From Alysiella crassa DSM 2578 (GTDB lineage Bacteria > Pseudomonadota > Gammaproteobacteria > Burkholderiales > Neisseriaceae), in the NCBI RefSeq assembly GCF_000745955.1, contig NZ_JQKH01000008.1, positions 1 to 59,832 of the forward strand: DNA of 59,832 bases. Reading direction: 5' to 3'. Below are positions 38,262 through 46,754 of the stretch, piece after piece. The notes under the pieces were generated by a model. The model did no database searches. It saw only the letters and a program-made list of their open reading frames with translations, and was not told where the DNA came from. Numbering within the stretch: position 1 is the first letter of the stretch; every line of letters starts with the position of its first letter. A program made the translations under genes and the position numbers.

Positions 38262-38543
38262 TTATTTTTTTGGCAAGCGTTTACTGGGCGAGTCGGGAAT
38301 AATATCGCTGCGGGCAATTAACATCAGGTAGCCTGAAAGTATCATGCCTGCCGCAAAAAGGGTGGATAGGGTAAGTGGGTAGCGTGTGTAGGCATAGGTT
38401 GCGCCGCCCATATAGAGTAGGGTGGGGGAAACGATAATGCTTTGTTTATTCACGCCTTCTAGTATGAAAATAAATGCGCCTATTAGGGCAAATACAGCCG
38501 CAATAATATCGCTGGTGGCAGGGAATAATTTTAGGCTACGCAA
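38262..38543 (-). CDS. Small membrane protein with disturbed 5 prime end
   Basis: The frame from a TTG at 38543 encodes 93 residues with three hydrophobic segments (IIAAVFALIGAFIFILEGV, IIVSPTLLYMGGATYA, LSTLFAAGMILSGYLML). The same frame continues upstream without a stop as YPLVLIIGGTIWLLRSLKLF, a further good membrane helix, until it enters the TAGGGTGCG repeat at 38581. No usable start codon precedes that helix. The gene has probably lost its true start to the repeat insertion. No family recognised. Confidence 0.5.
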   Translation of the reverse strand: MRSLKLFPATSDIIAAVFALIGAFIFILEGVNKQSIIVSPTLLYMGGATYAYTRYPLTLSTLFAAGMILSGYLMLIARSDIIPDSPSKRLPKK

Positions 38544-38580
38544 GAGCCAAATGGTGCCACCAATAATTAAAACTAAAGGG

Positions 38581-38811
38581 TAGGGTGCGTACCCAGACTT
38601 GCCAAGTTCTGTACTTCATAGGGGCAGATTTCATATCTGCCCTTTCTACGATATTTGAATTGTGGTACTTCCCACAGGGCGGATATAAAATCCGCCCCTA
38701 CGATACGATGAGAACTTGGTAGGTCTGGGGTGTGTACCACGCACTAAATCATTCAAATAATTGAAATTTCGGTGCGTAATACGCACCCTACGATTAGTTT
38801 GTCGTGTACTG
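38581..38811. repeat. TAGGGTGCG/CGTGTACTG element with nested insertion
   Basis: The outer sequence matches the 51278-51365 copy (TAGGGTGCGTAC ... CGCACTAAATCATTCAAATAA ... GTCGTGTACTG). Inside it lies a second palindrome with arms CCAAGTTCT/AGAACTTGG and the core GGGGCAGATTTCATATCTGCCC seen at 1261-1436. An uptake sequence follows the right end. It fills most of the 364-base gap before tgt. Confidence 0.7.
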
Positions 38812-38849
38812 TCAGGCAGCCTGAAACGCAATTTCCGCGCAAAAAAAGT

Positions 38850-38855
38850 TATAAT
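38850..38855 (+). promoter_or_regulatory. tgt -10 box
   Basis: TATAAT in gtTATAATcacgcc, located between two uptake sequences about 55 bases before the tgt start; no convincing -35. Confidence 0.4.
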
Positions 38856-38898
38856 CACGCCGTTTTAATCTGTTTCAGGCAGCCTGAAACTTTTTTGA

Positions 38899-40023
<1,125 letters not shown>

Positions 40024-40051
40024 ACATTTTCAGGCAGCCTGAAATATCATT

Positions 40052-40079
40052 TTGAATACACTTGCTTTTCCGATACAAT
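40052..40079 (+). promoter_or_regulatory. Promoter of the amino-acid-binding lipoprotein
   Basis: TTGAAT (40052-40057) and TACAAT (40074-40079) with a 16-base spacer; an ACAAGG ribosome site lies just before the ATG at 40122. Confidence 0.55.
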
Positions 40080-40121
40080 TATCATTTTTTCATTAAACGC
40101 ACATTTACAAGGTAGAAAATT

Positions 40122-40994
40122 ATGTTGAAAAAATTTGCACTTGCCGCCACCACCGTTTTGATTTTATCCGCTTGCGGACAATCTGACGGCGGCAAATCAG
40201 CCACCGCCGCCAGTGGCGTGGCAGCCAGCGTTGCCGCAGCCGCCAGCCAAAGCAACAGCACCGCCGCCACCGTTTCAGGCAGCCTGATTGAGCGCATTAA
40301 CAACAAAGGCACGATTACCGTTGGCACCGAAGGCACTTACGCGCCCTTTACCTACCACGATAAAGACGGCAAATTAACAGGTTACGATGTGGAAGTAACC
40401 CGCGCCGTTGCCGCCAAATTGGGCGTAACCGTTGAATTTAAAGAAACGCAATGGGACGCGATGTTGGCAGGTTTGAAAGCAGGCCGTTTTGATATGGTGG
40501 CGAACCAAGTGGCTTTGACTTCGCCAGAACGCCAAGCTACTTTTGATAAATCAGAGCCTTATAGCTGGAGCGGGCCTGCGATTATGGCGCGTACAGACGA
40601 AACGCGCGTAAACACCGTTGCCGACATCAAAGGCTTGAAAGCGGCGCAAACCTTGAGCAGTAACTACGGCGAAACCGCGAAAAAAGCCCAAGCGGAAATC
40701 GTGCCCGTTGATGGTATGGCACAAGCCTTGACTTTGGTACAACAAAAACGCGCTGATGTTACCCTGAATGACACTTTGTCATTTTTGGATTATTTGCAAA
40801 AAAATGAAAATTCAGGCTTGAAAATTGTCTGGACAGCAGACGCAAATGAGAAACAAGGCGCAGGTTTGATTGTCAATAAGGGCAATCAAGACGCATTGGC
40901 AAAAATCAATGTTGCCATGATGGAATTGCGCGAAGACGGCACTTTGAAAAAATTGGGCGAACAATTTTTCGGTAAAGATGTGAGCGCACAATAA
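40122..40994 (+). CDS. Amino-acid ABC transporter substrate-binding lipoprotein
   Basis: A 290-residue periplasmic-binding protein of family 3 (SBP_bac_3), cystine/polar amino-acid type. The lipobox LILSAC puts the lipid on Cys18, followed by an Ala/Ser-rich linker. The family core is GTITVGTEGTYAPFTYHDKDGKLTGYDVEVTRAVAAKLGV, TQWDAMLAGLKAGRFDMVANQV and LREDGTLKKLGEQFFGKDVS. No permease or ATPase gene follows, so it works with components coded elsewhere. An uptake sequence encodes SGSL within the linker. Confidence 0.9.
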   Translation: MLKKFALAATTVLILSACGQSDGGKSATAASGVAASVAAAASQSNSTAATVSGSLIERINNKGTITVGTEGTYAPFTYHDKDGKLTGYDVEVTRAVAAKLGVTVEFKETQWDAMLAGLKAGRFDMVANQVALTSPERQATFDKSEPYSWSGPAIMARTDETRVNTVADIKGLKAAQTLSSNYGETAKKAQAEIVPVDGMAQALTLVQQKRADVTLNDTLSFLDYLQKNENSGLKIVWTADANEKQGAGLIVNKGNQDALAKINVAMMELREDGTLKKLGEQFFGKDVSAQ

Positions 40995-41105
40995 TTTAAA
41001 ATAAATAAGGCAGCCTGAATGATGCCAAGCACGAAATTTCCGCACTCTTCTACAAGATAAATTACCTTGAATTTTATTTCACATCTTGCAACACCATTTC
41101 AAAAA

Positions 41106-41145
41106 CAAAACAGGCAAATGCGATGTCGTCGCGTTTGCTGTTTTG
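41106..41145 (+). terminator. Terminator after the binding-protein gene
   Basis: CAAAACAGGCAAATGCGA and TCGCGTTTGCTGTTTTG form a long stem followed by GTTTTT. It lies in the 333-base gap 40995-41327, where nothing else convincing is seen apart from an open frame at 41123-41338 without family resemblance. Confidence 0.6.
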
Positions 41146-41260
41146 TTTTTATGGGGTAGTGATAGTTTTGTCATGGGTGGGACTGCATTTGCGCCATGCT
41201 AAATCGCAAACAAATCAACATACAAGACATAATCACGCCCCAAAACAAAAATGCAAAATT

Positions 41261-41299
41261 TCGCGCAAAAATTATCAAATTTCAGATAATTTTGCGCGA
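41261..41299. terminator. Hairpin after the phage repressor gene
   Basis: TCGCGCAAAAATTATC and GATAATTTTGCGCGA form a 15-bp stem with one bulge and T-rich flank; it ends the leftward repressor transcript. Confidence 0.6.
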
Positions 41300-41327
41300 T
41301 TTTTGTCATATTGTTATCACAAAATGA

Positions 41328-42143
41328 TTAGGGAATGATTACCGATTCTGAAATGCTGTGGTCAGAGATACCGCAATCCCACAGGTACTTGCCATATAAC
41401 TCAAATTCGTGCGGCTCGTATTCGCTCAAATCTAGGGTTTCGGTAGGATAGATAGACTTGTTGTCGTTATCGCTGATGATGTGGAAACTGTGGCGATTAT
41501 GGCGAACAAGCCGTTTAACACGGATTTCGTTAAATTGGCGCAAAATATAAATGCCTTCGCCTGCATATTCGGTGCAGGTGCGCCATAGAGCCGTGCCGCC
41601 ATCAATTAAGGTAGGAAACATACTGTCGCCTTTAATGCGTGTGCAAAACAGATGCGCGGCATCACAGCCTAAATAGTTGATAAAGCTGGTACGAAACCAC
41701 ATAACATCGCAACTGGTATCCCATGCGATTTCGCCTGCGCCTGCACTGGCATAAACATGGCGATAATAGCGAATGGGAACAACACTACTACGGTCTTGTT
41801 CGTTTGCCCACATTGTGTAATTTTGGACGGCAGCCTGCATGGATTCAGGCACGCCACTAATTGAAGTGGCGGAATAAAATGGCACGGGTGTACTGCTCGT
41901 ATGACCTTCAATTAAATGGGATAAGCCCTTTCTCTCTAATTCTTCAATGACTTGTGTAGGGAGTGAATACAAAGTTTTCAGTCCTGCACGTCCCCCTTTT
42001 CCTTTTACGGTGCGTGTTTGCCAATTTTGGCTATCCGCCCTTTTTTTTACACCTGTTTTAGTTGTTGGTAAATCCAGTTGTACACCTAATTCAGATGCTT
42101 TTTCCACTAATTCTGTAATTTCTTGTGCGCCCAGCTCAACCAT
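41328..42143 (-). CDS. Mu-type phage repressor with S24 peptidase domain
   Basis: A 271-residue repressor. The N-terminal third resembles the Mu repressor/transposase DNA-binding domain (WQTRTVKGKGGRAGLKTLYSLP, residues 41-62). The C-terminal half is an S24/LexA-type autoprotease with the cleavage-like Ala-Gly in YASAGAGE (134-138), Ser174 in RIKGDSMFPT and Lys210 as the general base. It should hold the prophage silent until DNA damage. It is divergent from the Ner-like gene, with shared operator-like sites between. A GGAG ribosome site precedes the ATG. Confidence 0.85.
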   Translation of the reverse strand: MVELGAQEITELVEKASELGVQLDLPTTKTGVKKRADSQNWQTRTVKGKGGRAGLKTLYSLPTQVIEELERKGLSHLIEGHTSSTPVPFYSATSISGVPESMQAAVQNYTMWANEQDRSSVVPIRYYRHVYASAGAGEIAWDTSCDVMWFRTSFINYLGCDAAHLFCTRIKGDSMFPTLIDGGTALWRTCTEYAGEGIYILRQFNEIRVKRLVRHNRHSFHIISDNDNKSIYPTETLDLSEYEPHEFELYGKYLWDCGISDHSISESVIIP

Positions 42144-42159
42144 TTTTTAGCTCCGAAAA

Positions 42160-42293
42160 GTAATCTACTCCATTTGAAAGTTGATTACCAAGTTTGATAC
42201 AGGAGTAGAATACTTTATTTGTAAATAAACCAAAGTTTTATAAAAATTAATCATTTTTTTCTAGGTAAGCAAGTTGATTACTTTGGTAATCTA
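42160..42293. promoter_or_regulatory. Operator-like GTAATCTA/TTGATTAC repeats
   Basis: Sites are GTAATCTA at 42160-42167, TTGATTAC at 42181-42188 and a compact dyad TTGATTAC-TTTG-GTAATCTA at 42274-42293. They lie in the divergent gap between repressor and Ner-like gene, where a Mu-type repressor would bind. The rest of the 345-base gap is A/T-rich. Confidence 0.6.
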
Positions 42294-42488
42294 CTTTATC
42301 ATGTTTACAACTTCAAAACAGAAATTGTAAACCGTTTTGAAAAAATGTTCTTTAACAATTTGAAAAAAGTGCCAATAAATGCTTGATTTGCCTTAATCAA
42401 CAGTTTGCAAAGACTGTTTAACAGGTTGATTTTGTGGTTATGAGACATAAGGTCAGCCGATTAAGCTGTTTTATTGAAAGGATTTTTT

Positions 42489-42734
42489 ATGCACCCAGAG
42501 TTAATTCGTGCGGAAATCAAAATGCGTGGTAAAACTTTAACCGATGTTGCAGAAGCGCATAATGTTTCGTTGAAAGTGGTAAGTTTGGCTTTGTATCAGC
42601 CCAGTTTATCAGGCGAAAAGGCGATTGCTGATTTTTTGGGTAAGCCATTACATGAGCTTTTCCCAAAACGTTGGACAAAAGATGGTAAACGCATTCGTCC
42701 CCGTTATCAACATTTATATGAAGAGGCAGCCTGA
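42489..42734 (+). CDS. Ner/Nlp-like phage regulator
   Basis: An 81-residue HTH protein of the Mu Ner/Nlp type, the early negative regulator of transposable phages. It contains MHPELIRAEIKMRGKTLTDVAEAHNVSLKVVSLALYQPSLSGEKAIADFLGKPLHELFPKRW, the family's typical core and ending. AAGGATTTTTT precedes the ATG. The last residues (EEAA) and the stop are supplied by an uptake sequence, so the natural C-terminus may have been altered. Confidence 0.85.
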   Translation: MHPELIRAEIKMRGKTLTDVAEAHNVSLKVVSLALYQPSLSGEKAIADFLGKPLHELFPKRWTKDGKRIRPRYQHLYEEAA

Positions 42735-42736
42735 AA

Positions 42737-43141
42737 ATGGAACTGAAATCTCATTATTTCATTGCTGAACTCTTGGAAATGGGCTTGAAGGGCATACCAA
42801 GTACCAAAGTTGGCTTGGGCGATTTGGTTAAACGACAGGCTTGGGCTTTCCAAGAAGTCGCAGCCAAAGGCGGCAAAGGTGGCATGAAAAAAGTGTACGC
42901 CCCACCGCCTGAAATCATGCGCCAAATCCAAGAATGCTATCAACAGCAAGTGTTGGCACAACAAGCCGCCACCCCTTTACCTGCTTTGCCCGATGTTGAG
43001 CCTGAAAAACCCGACCTTTCAGGCAGCACCGAAGCACAGCGCACCCAACTGGGCGCACGCGAAGCTGTGTTGAACGCGATTGAAACGCTGATGGCGGAAA
43101 CGGGTGGTGTCCTGAAAAGTGTGCTGTTTAAAATAAGCTAA
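42737..43141 (+). pseudogene. Mu-like transposase A, N-terminal fragment
   Basis: The first 60 or so residues (MELKSHYFIAELLEMGLKGIP, then AWAFQEVAAKGGKGGMKKVYAPPPEI) match the Mu-type HTH domain at the start of MuA transposases. A linker and REAVLNAIETLMAETG follow. At 43103 the frame enters the left end of an IS1-family element and stops at 43141. The catalytic DDE domain is absent from the window, so the prophage cannot transpose. Confidence 0.75.
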
Positions 43142-43909
43142 CAAAAAGCAGCGAGAACAGAGTATATTTTGATGTGTGAAAACCGAAATAACCCTGAAAT
43201 GTCCTAGCTGCCAAGAACTAAATATAAAGAAAAATGGCTTCAATGGCAATCACAAACAAAAATATCGCTGCAAAACATGCAAACGATGTTTTATTGGTGA
43301 CCACGCTCTGAATAACAAAGGCTGTCATTCCGAATCAGATTTCATGATTTGGAGAATGATTGTTAATGGTTGTAGTATCCGCGCTATTTCTAGGATAATG
43401 GCTTATAGCAGAGCCAAAATTCAGGCTGCCTTAAAACGCAGCGAACACCAAATCACACCCAAACAAAAACATTATGACACTTTACAAATTGATGAATTTC
43501 ATACATTTGTTGGACATAAGAAAAACAAAGTCTGGTTGATTTATGCTTATCATGCCAAAACAGGTGAAATAGTTGCATTTGTTTGGGGAAAACGTGATTT
43601 GCAAACAGCTCTGGCTTTAAAAACGCGATTAAAAGAACTGAAAGTTACTTACGACCGTATTGCTAGCGATGAGTGGGATGCTTTTGTAAACGCATTTTCT
43701 GACGCAGATGACCAATGGATTGGTAAGCAACATACCAAAGCGATTGAAGGAAATAATTGTCGTATTCGTCATCGATTAAGTAGAGCAATACGGCGCAGTC
43801 GCTGTTTTTCTAAAACATTGTTTTACCATATTAAAGCATTTAATATTGGTTTTTGGGCGATGAATAATCCTAAACAAGTTTAAATCAGCACACTTTTCAG
43901 GACACCACC
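43103..43909 (+). mobile_element. IS1-family insertion sequence
   Basis: Inverted ends GGTGGTGTCCTGAAAAGTGT (43103 onward) and their complement up to 43909 bracket one transposase gene; the match covers 24 bases. No target duplication is seen, and the right flank does not continue the interrupted transposase gene, so DNA on that side was probably deleted. Confidence 0.85.
43176..43883 (+). CDS. IS1-family transposase
   Basis: A 235-residue single-frame IS1-type transposase. A zinc finger (CPSCQ, Cys9 and Cys12, with CKTCKRC) and an HTH (NGCSIRAISRIMAYSRAKIQAAL) precede the DDE core: LQIDEFHTFVG, then ASDEWDAF, and AIEGNNCRIRHRLSRAIRRSRCFSKT. Classic IS1 needs a frameshift between two genes; here one frame suffices, as in other Neisseriaceae relatives. 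It starts with GTG. The gene seems intact. Confidence 0.9.
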   Translation: MKTEITLKCPSCQELNIKKNGFNGNHKQKYRCKTCKRCFIGDHALNNKGCHSESDFMIWRMIVNGCSIRAISRIMAYSRAKIQAALKRSEHQITPKQKHYDTLQIDEFHTFVGHKKNKVWLIYAYHAKTGEIVAFVWGKRDLQTALALKTRLKELKVTYDRIASDEWDAFVNAFSDADDQWIGKQHTKAIEGNNCRIRHRLSRAIRRSRCFSKTLFYHIKAFNIGFWAMNNPKQV

Positions 43910-43984
43910 AAAACTTTTTTCAGGCTGCCTATCTGTTTTTTTCCAAGCAAATATTATACAATTCAAGCCTATTCCCATTTTTTA

Positions 43985-44062
43985 GTCGGGGTGCTGCCAC
44001 AAACAAGGCAGCTGAGAAACACCCGTGAACCTGATACAGTTAGCACTGGCGTAGGAAACTAA
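43985..44062 (+). ncRNA. TPP riboswitch (THI element)
   Basis: The aptamer has the conserved words GGGGTGCTGCC, CTGAGAAACACCC, GTGAACCTGATACAG and GCGTAGGAAA in order. It lies upstream of thiM-thiD-thiE and should reduce their expression when thiamine diphosphate is plentiful. Confidence 0.95.
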
Positions 44063-44091
44063 AATGAATTTAGCTTATTTTCATTCGGTTA

Positions 44092-44130
44092 GCACTGATT
44101 TGGCGTGATTTTATCATGTCAAATCGGTGC
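44092..44130 (+). terminator. Riboswitch-controlled terminator candidate
   Basis: GCACTGATTTG (44092-44102) pairs with CAAATCGGTGC (44120-44130) and is followed by TTTCTTTC. The word GTTAGCACTG occurs both in this hairpin's left side and at the aptamer end (44039-44048), allowing alternative pairings. Confidence 0.65.
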
Positions 44131-44174
44131 TTTCTTTCGTCTGTGGCTGGCTGTTTTTGCACAAGGAAACAGCA

Positions 44175-44978
44175 ATGCACATTCAATATTTAGACAAAAT
44201 CCGTAAACATAACCCTTTGATTCACAATATTACCAATTTGGTTTCCGCCAATTTTACCGCCAACGGTTTGTTGGCATTGGGTGCGTCGCCGATGATGGCG
44301 GAAAGTCCTGATGAAATGGCGGAATTGGCGGCGTTGAGCGGCGCATTGGTGCTGAATTTGGGTACGCCGTCCGATGAAAAAGTCGCCGCCATGCTCAACG
44401 CGGGCGCGGCGGCAAATCGGGCGAATGTGCCGATTGTGCTTGACCCTGTGGCGGTGGCGGCAAGCGCATTACGCCGCAATACCGTTTCAAAATTGGCACA
44501 AAATATGCAATTTTCTGCCATTCGTGGCAATGCAGGCGAACTGGCGTATTTGGCGGGCGTGGATTGGCAGGCGAAAGGCGTGGACGCGGGCTCGGGTTCG
44601 GCGGATTTGGCGCAAATCGCCCAAACGGTCGCGCAAAAATTGAATTGCGTGGCGATTTTAAGCGGCGAAGTGGATTATATTGCCGATGGTAAACAATTTA
44701 TTTCATTACACAATGGCACAACTTTGTTTCCGAAAGTAACGGCTTCAGGCTGCCTGTTGAGTGCGGTGGTGGGGGCATTTTTGGCGGTTGCGCCGCGTGA
44801 AAACGTATTTCAGGCTGCCGCCGAAGCAGTGGCAGTTTACACGGTGGCGGGCGAATTAGCCGCGCAAGATTTATCACCCACGCAAAGCGGCACATTCGCA
44901 TGGAAATTGTTGGACACGCTGGCAGCCGTGTCCGCCGAACAAGTCGCCCAACTCGTTCATTTACAACAAGGAAATTGA
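44175..44978 (+). CDS. thiM: Hydroxyethylthiazole kinase
   Basis: Phosphorylates 4-methyl-5-hydroxyethylthiazole for thiamine salvage. The 267 residues show NPLIHNITNLVSANFTANGLLALGASPMMAES, VLDPVAVAASALR, IRGNAGELAYL and the catalytic VTASGCLLSAVVGAFLA. Start 44175 follows AAGGA. The stop overlaps the thiD start. It is first gene after the TPP riboswitch. Confidence 0.96.
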   Translation: MHIQYLDKIRKHNPLIHNITNLVSANFTANGLLALGASPMMAESPDEMAELAALSGALVLNLGTPSDEKVAAMLNAGAAANRANVPIVLDPVAVAASALRRNTVSKLAQNMQFSAIRGNAGELAYLAGVDWQAKGVDAGSGSADLAQIAQTVAQKLNCVAILSGEVDYIADGKQFISLHNGTTLFPKVTASGCLLSAVVGAFLAVAPRENVFQAAAEAVAVYTVAGELAAQDLSPTQSGTFAWKLLDTLAAVSAEQVAQLVHLQQGN

Positions 44979-45805
44979 TGATGACACCACAGGTTTTAAC
45001 CATTGCAGGTTCGGATAGTGGCGGCGGCGCGGGCATTCAGGCGGACTTGAAAACCTTTCAAATGCGCGGCGCGTTTGGCACCAGCGTGATTACCGCCGTT
45101 ACCGCGCAAAACACATTGGGCGTACACGATATTCACATGATTTCATTGGATAATGTTGCCAAGCAAATCGCCGCGATTGGCGAAGATTTCCACATTGGCG
45201 CGTACAAAATCGGCATGCTTGGCACGGCGGAAATGATTGAATGCGTGGCACATTCGGTGCGCCAATACGATTTTGGCGCGTTGGTGCTTGACCCTGTGGC
45301 GTTTGCGAAAGGCGGCGCGGCTTTGCTACAAAATAGCGCAATTTCCGCATTAAAGCGTGAATTATTGCCGATGGCAAACGTGCTTACGCCGAATTTGCCC
45401 GAAACCGCCATGCTCACAGGCATTCATGTTCACAATCAAGATGATGCTGCACAAGCCGCCGCGATTTTGCACGATTTGGGCGTGGACACGGTGGTGATTA
45501 AGGGCGGGCATTTGGACGATTCACGCAGCGCGATTTGCCGCGATTTTGTGTTTACCCGCGATGAGCATTTTGTGTTGGACAGTCCGCGTTTTGATACGCC
45601 GCATACGCACGGCACGGGTTGCACGTTTTCGGCGTGTGTGGCGGCGGAATTGACAAAGGGGCAAGATGTATTCAGCGCAATTCGTTTGGCAAAACAATGT
45701 ATTAGTTCGGCAATCGGTCAGCCGATTGGCGTGGGGCATGGGCATGGCGCGGTGAACCATTGGGCATTGGCGCAAGATGATTTTTCAGGCAGCCTGAAAG
45801 AGTAA
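44978..45805 (+). CDS. thiD: Hydroxymethylpyrimidine (phosphate) kinase
   Basis: Phosphorylates HMP and HMP-P for thiamine synthesis. The 275 residues include LTIAGSDSGGGAGIQADLKTFQ, FGTSVITAVTAQNT, KIGMLG, LTPNLPETAMLTG, VVIKGGH and HGTGCTFSACVAAEL. The ATG overlaps the thiM stop, so translation is coupled; the ATG one codon later is an alternative. The C-terminal SGSLKE is encoded by an uptake sequence. Confidence 0.96.
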   Translation: MMTPQVLTIAGSDSGGGAGIQADLKTFQMRGAFGTSVITAVTAQNTLGVHDIHMISLDNVAKQIAAIGEDFHIGAYKIGMLGTAEMIECVAHSVRQYDFGALVLDPVAFAKGGAALLQNSAISALKRELLPMANVLTPNLPETAMLTGIHVHNQDDAAQAAAILHDLGVDTVVIKGGHLDDSRSAICRDFVFTRDEHFVLDSPRFDTPHTHGTGCTFSACVAAELTKGQDVFSAIRLAKQCISSAIGQPIGVGHGHGAVNHWALAQDDFSGSLKE

Positions 45806-45831
45806 AACAAGGATAAAATAAGGATAATATC

Positions 45832-46488
45832 ATGTTTTCACGAGAATTTTTATCGGTTTACTGGGTCGCTGGTACACCCGATTGTCGGCACAAAAGCATG
45901 GGTACGCCGCAAGCCAATTTATTGCACACTTTGGAAAACGCTTTACGTGCTGGCATCACTTGTTTCCAATTACGCGAAAAAGGCGACAACGCTTTAAATA
46001 ATCCATTACACATCAAATCATTAGCCCAAGATTGCCAAGATTTATGTCGCCAATTCAATGTGCCATTTGTGCTGAATAATGATGTGGCGTTGGCATTGGC
46101 GATTGGCGCAGACGGCGTGCATATTGGGCAGAGCGATATGGCGGCGCGTGAAGTATTGGCACAGTCGGCTGGACGGCTGTTTGTGGGTTTGTCCAACAGT
46201 TCGGAAGCGGATTTGCAACGCAGTTTCAGGCTGCCTGAATTGGCTTATTGGGCGGTAGGCGCGATTTTTCACACGCAATCCAAACCCGATGCCACGCAAA
46301 ACGTGGGCTTGGATTTGCTGCGGTTGGCGCGACAGCTTGGCGGCGATAAGCCAATTGTGGCGATTGGCGGCATTACGGTGGACAATGTGGCAAGTGTTCA
46401 CGCGGCGGGTGCGGACGGCGTGGCGGTGATTTCCGCAATTACGCAAGCGGCAGATGTGGCGGAAACGGTGCGGCGTTTGCGTGGGTGA
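45832..46488 (+). CDS. thiE: Thiamine phosphate synthase
   Basis: Joins HMP-PP and thiazole phosphate. The 218 residues carry GITCFQLREKGDN, FVLNNDVALALAIGADGVHIGQSDM, WAVGAIFHTQSKPDA and IVAIGGITVDNVASVHAAGADGVAVISAI. It lies 26 bases after thiD in the thiMDE operon. The segment FRLPELAY is encoded by an internal uptake sequence. Confidence 0.95.
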   Translation: MFSREFLSVYWVAGTPDCRHKSMGTPQANLLHTLENALRAGITCFQLREKGDNALNNPLHIKSLAQDCQDLCRQFNVPFVLNNDVALALAIGADGVHIGQSDMAAREVLAQSAGRLFVGLSNSSEADLQRSFRLPELAYWAVGAIFHTQSKPDATQNVGLDLLRLARQLGGDKPIVAIGGITVDNVASVHAAGADGVAVISAITQAADVAETVRRLRG

Positions 46489-46498
46489 ATGGTTTTCA

Positions 46499-46702
46499 GG
46501 CTGCCTTTCACTACCCTACAAAAATAAAACATTGCCCGCAATCGTTGAGATGCCACCTCTGCTCCCTCTCCTTTGGGAGAGGGCTGGGGAGAGGGAAAAG
46601 TCGTTGAGTATCGCCAGTTTTCCCCTCTCCCTAACCCTCTCCCAAAGGAGAGGAACAGGTGGGTGGCAGGCAAAAATTTGTAGGGTAATGAAAGGCTGCC
46701 TG
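46499..46702. repeat. CCCTCTCC-type repeat, copy 3, within a larger palindrome
   Basis: The core 46562-46655 has the two-hairpin form of copies 1 and 2. Outside it, AGGCTGCCTTTCACTACCCT and TAGGGTAATGAAAGGCTGCCT are inverted, with GTAGGG words and uptake sequences at both ends. It lies between convergent thiE and rhlE. Confidence 0.7.
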
Positions 46703-46710
46703 AAAAACCA

Positions 46711-46744
46711 AAAAACCTGTTTTGCCAAAACAAAACAGGTTTTT
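46711..46744. terminator. rhlE terminator
   Basis: AAAAACCTGTTTTG and CAAAACAGGTTTTT form a 14-bp stem with a 6-base loop, next to the rhlE stop. Confidence 0.85.
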
Positions 46745-46754
46745 TAATCAATGA

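Noticed and set aside
41123-41338. Open frame of 71 codons after the binding-protein gene
   Set aside because: It starts within a terminator-like hairpin, shows no family resemblance and no good ribosome site; kept out of the gene list.
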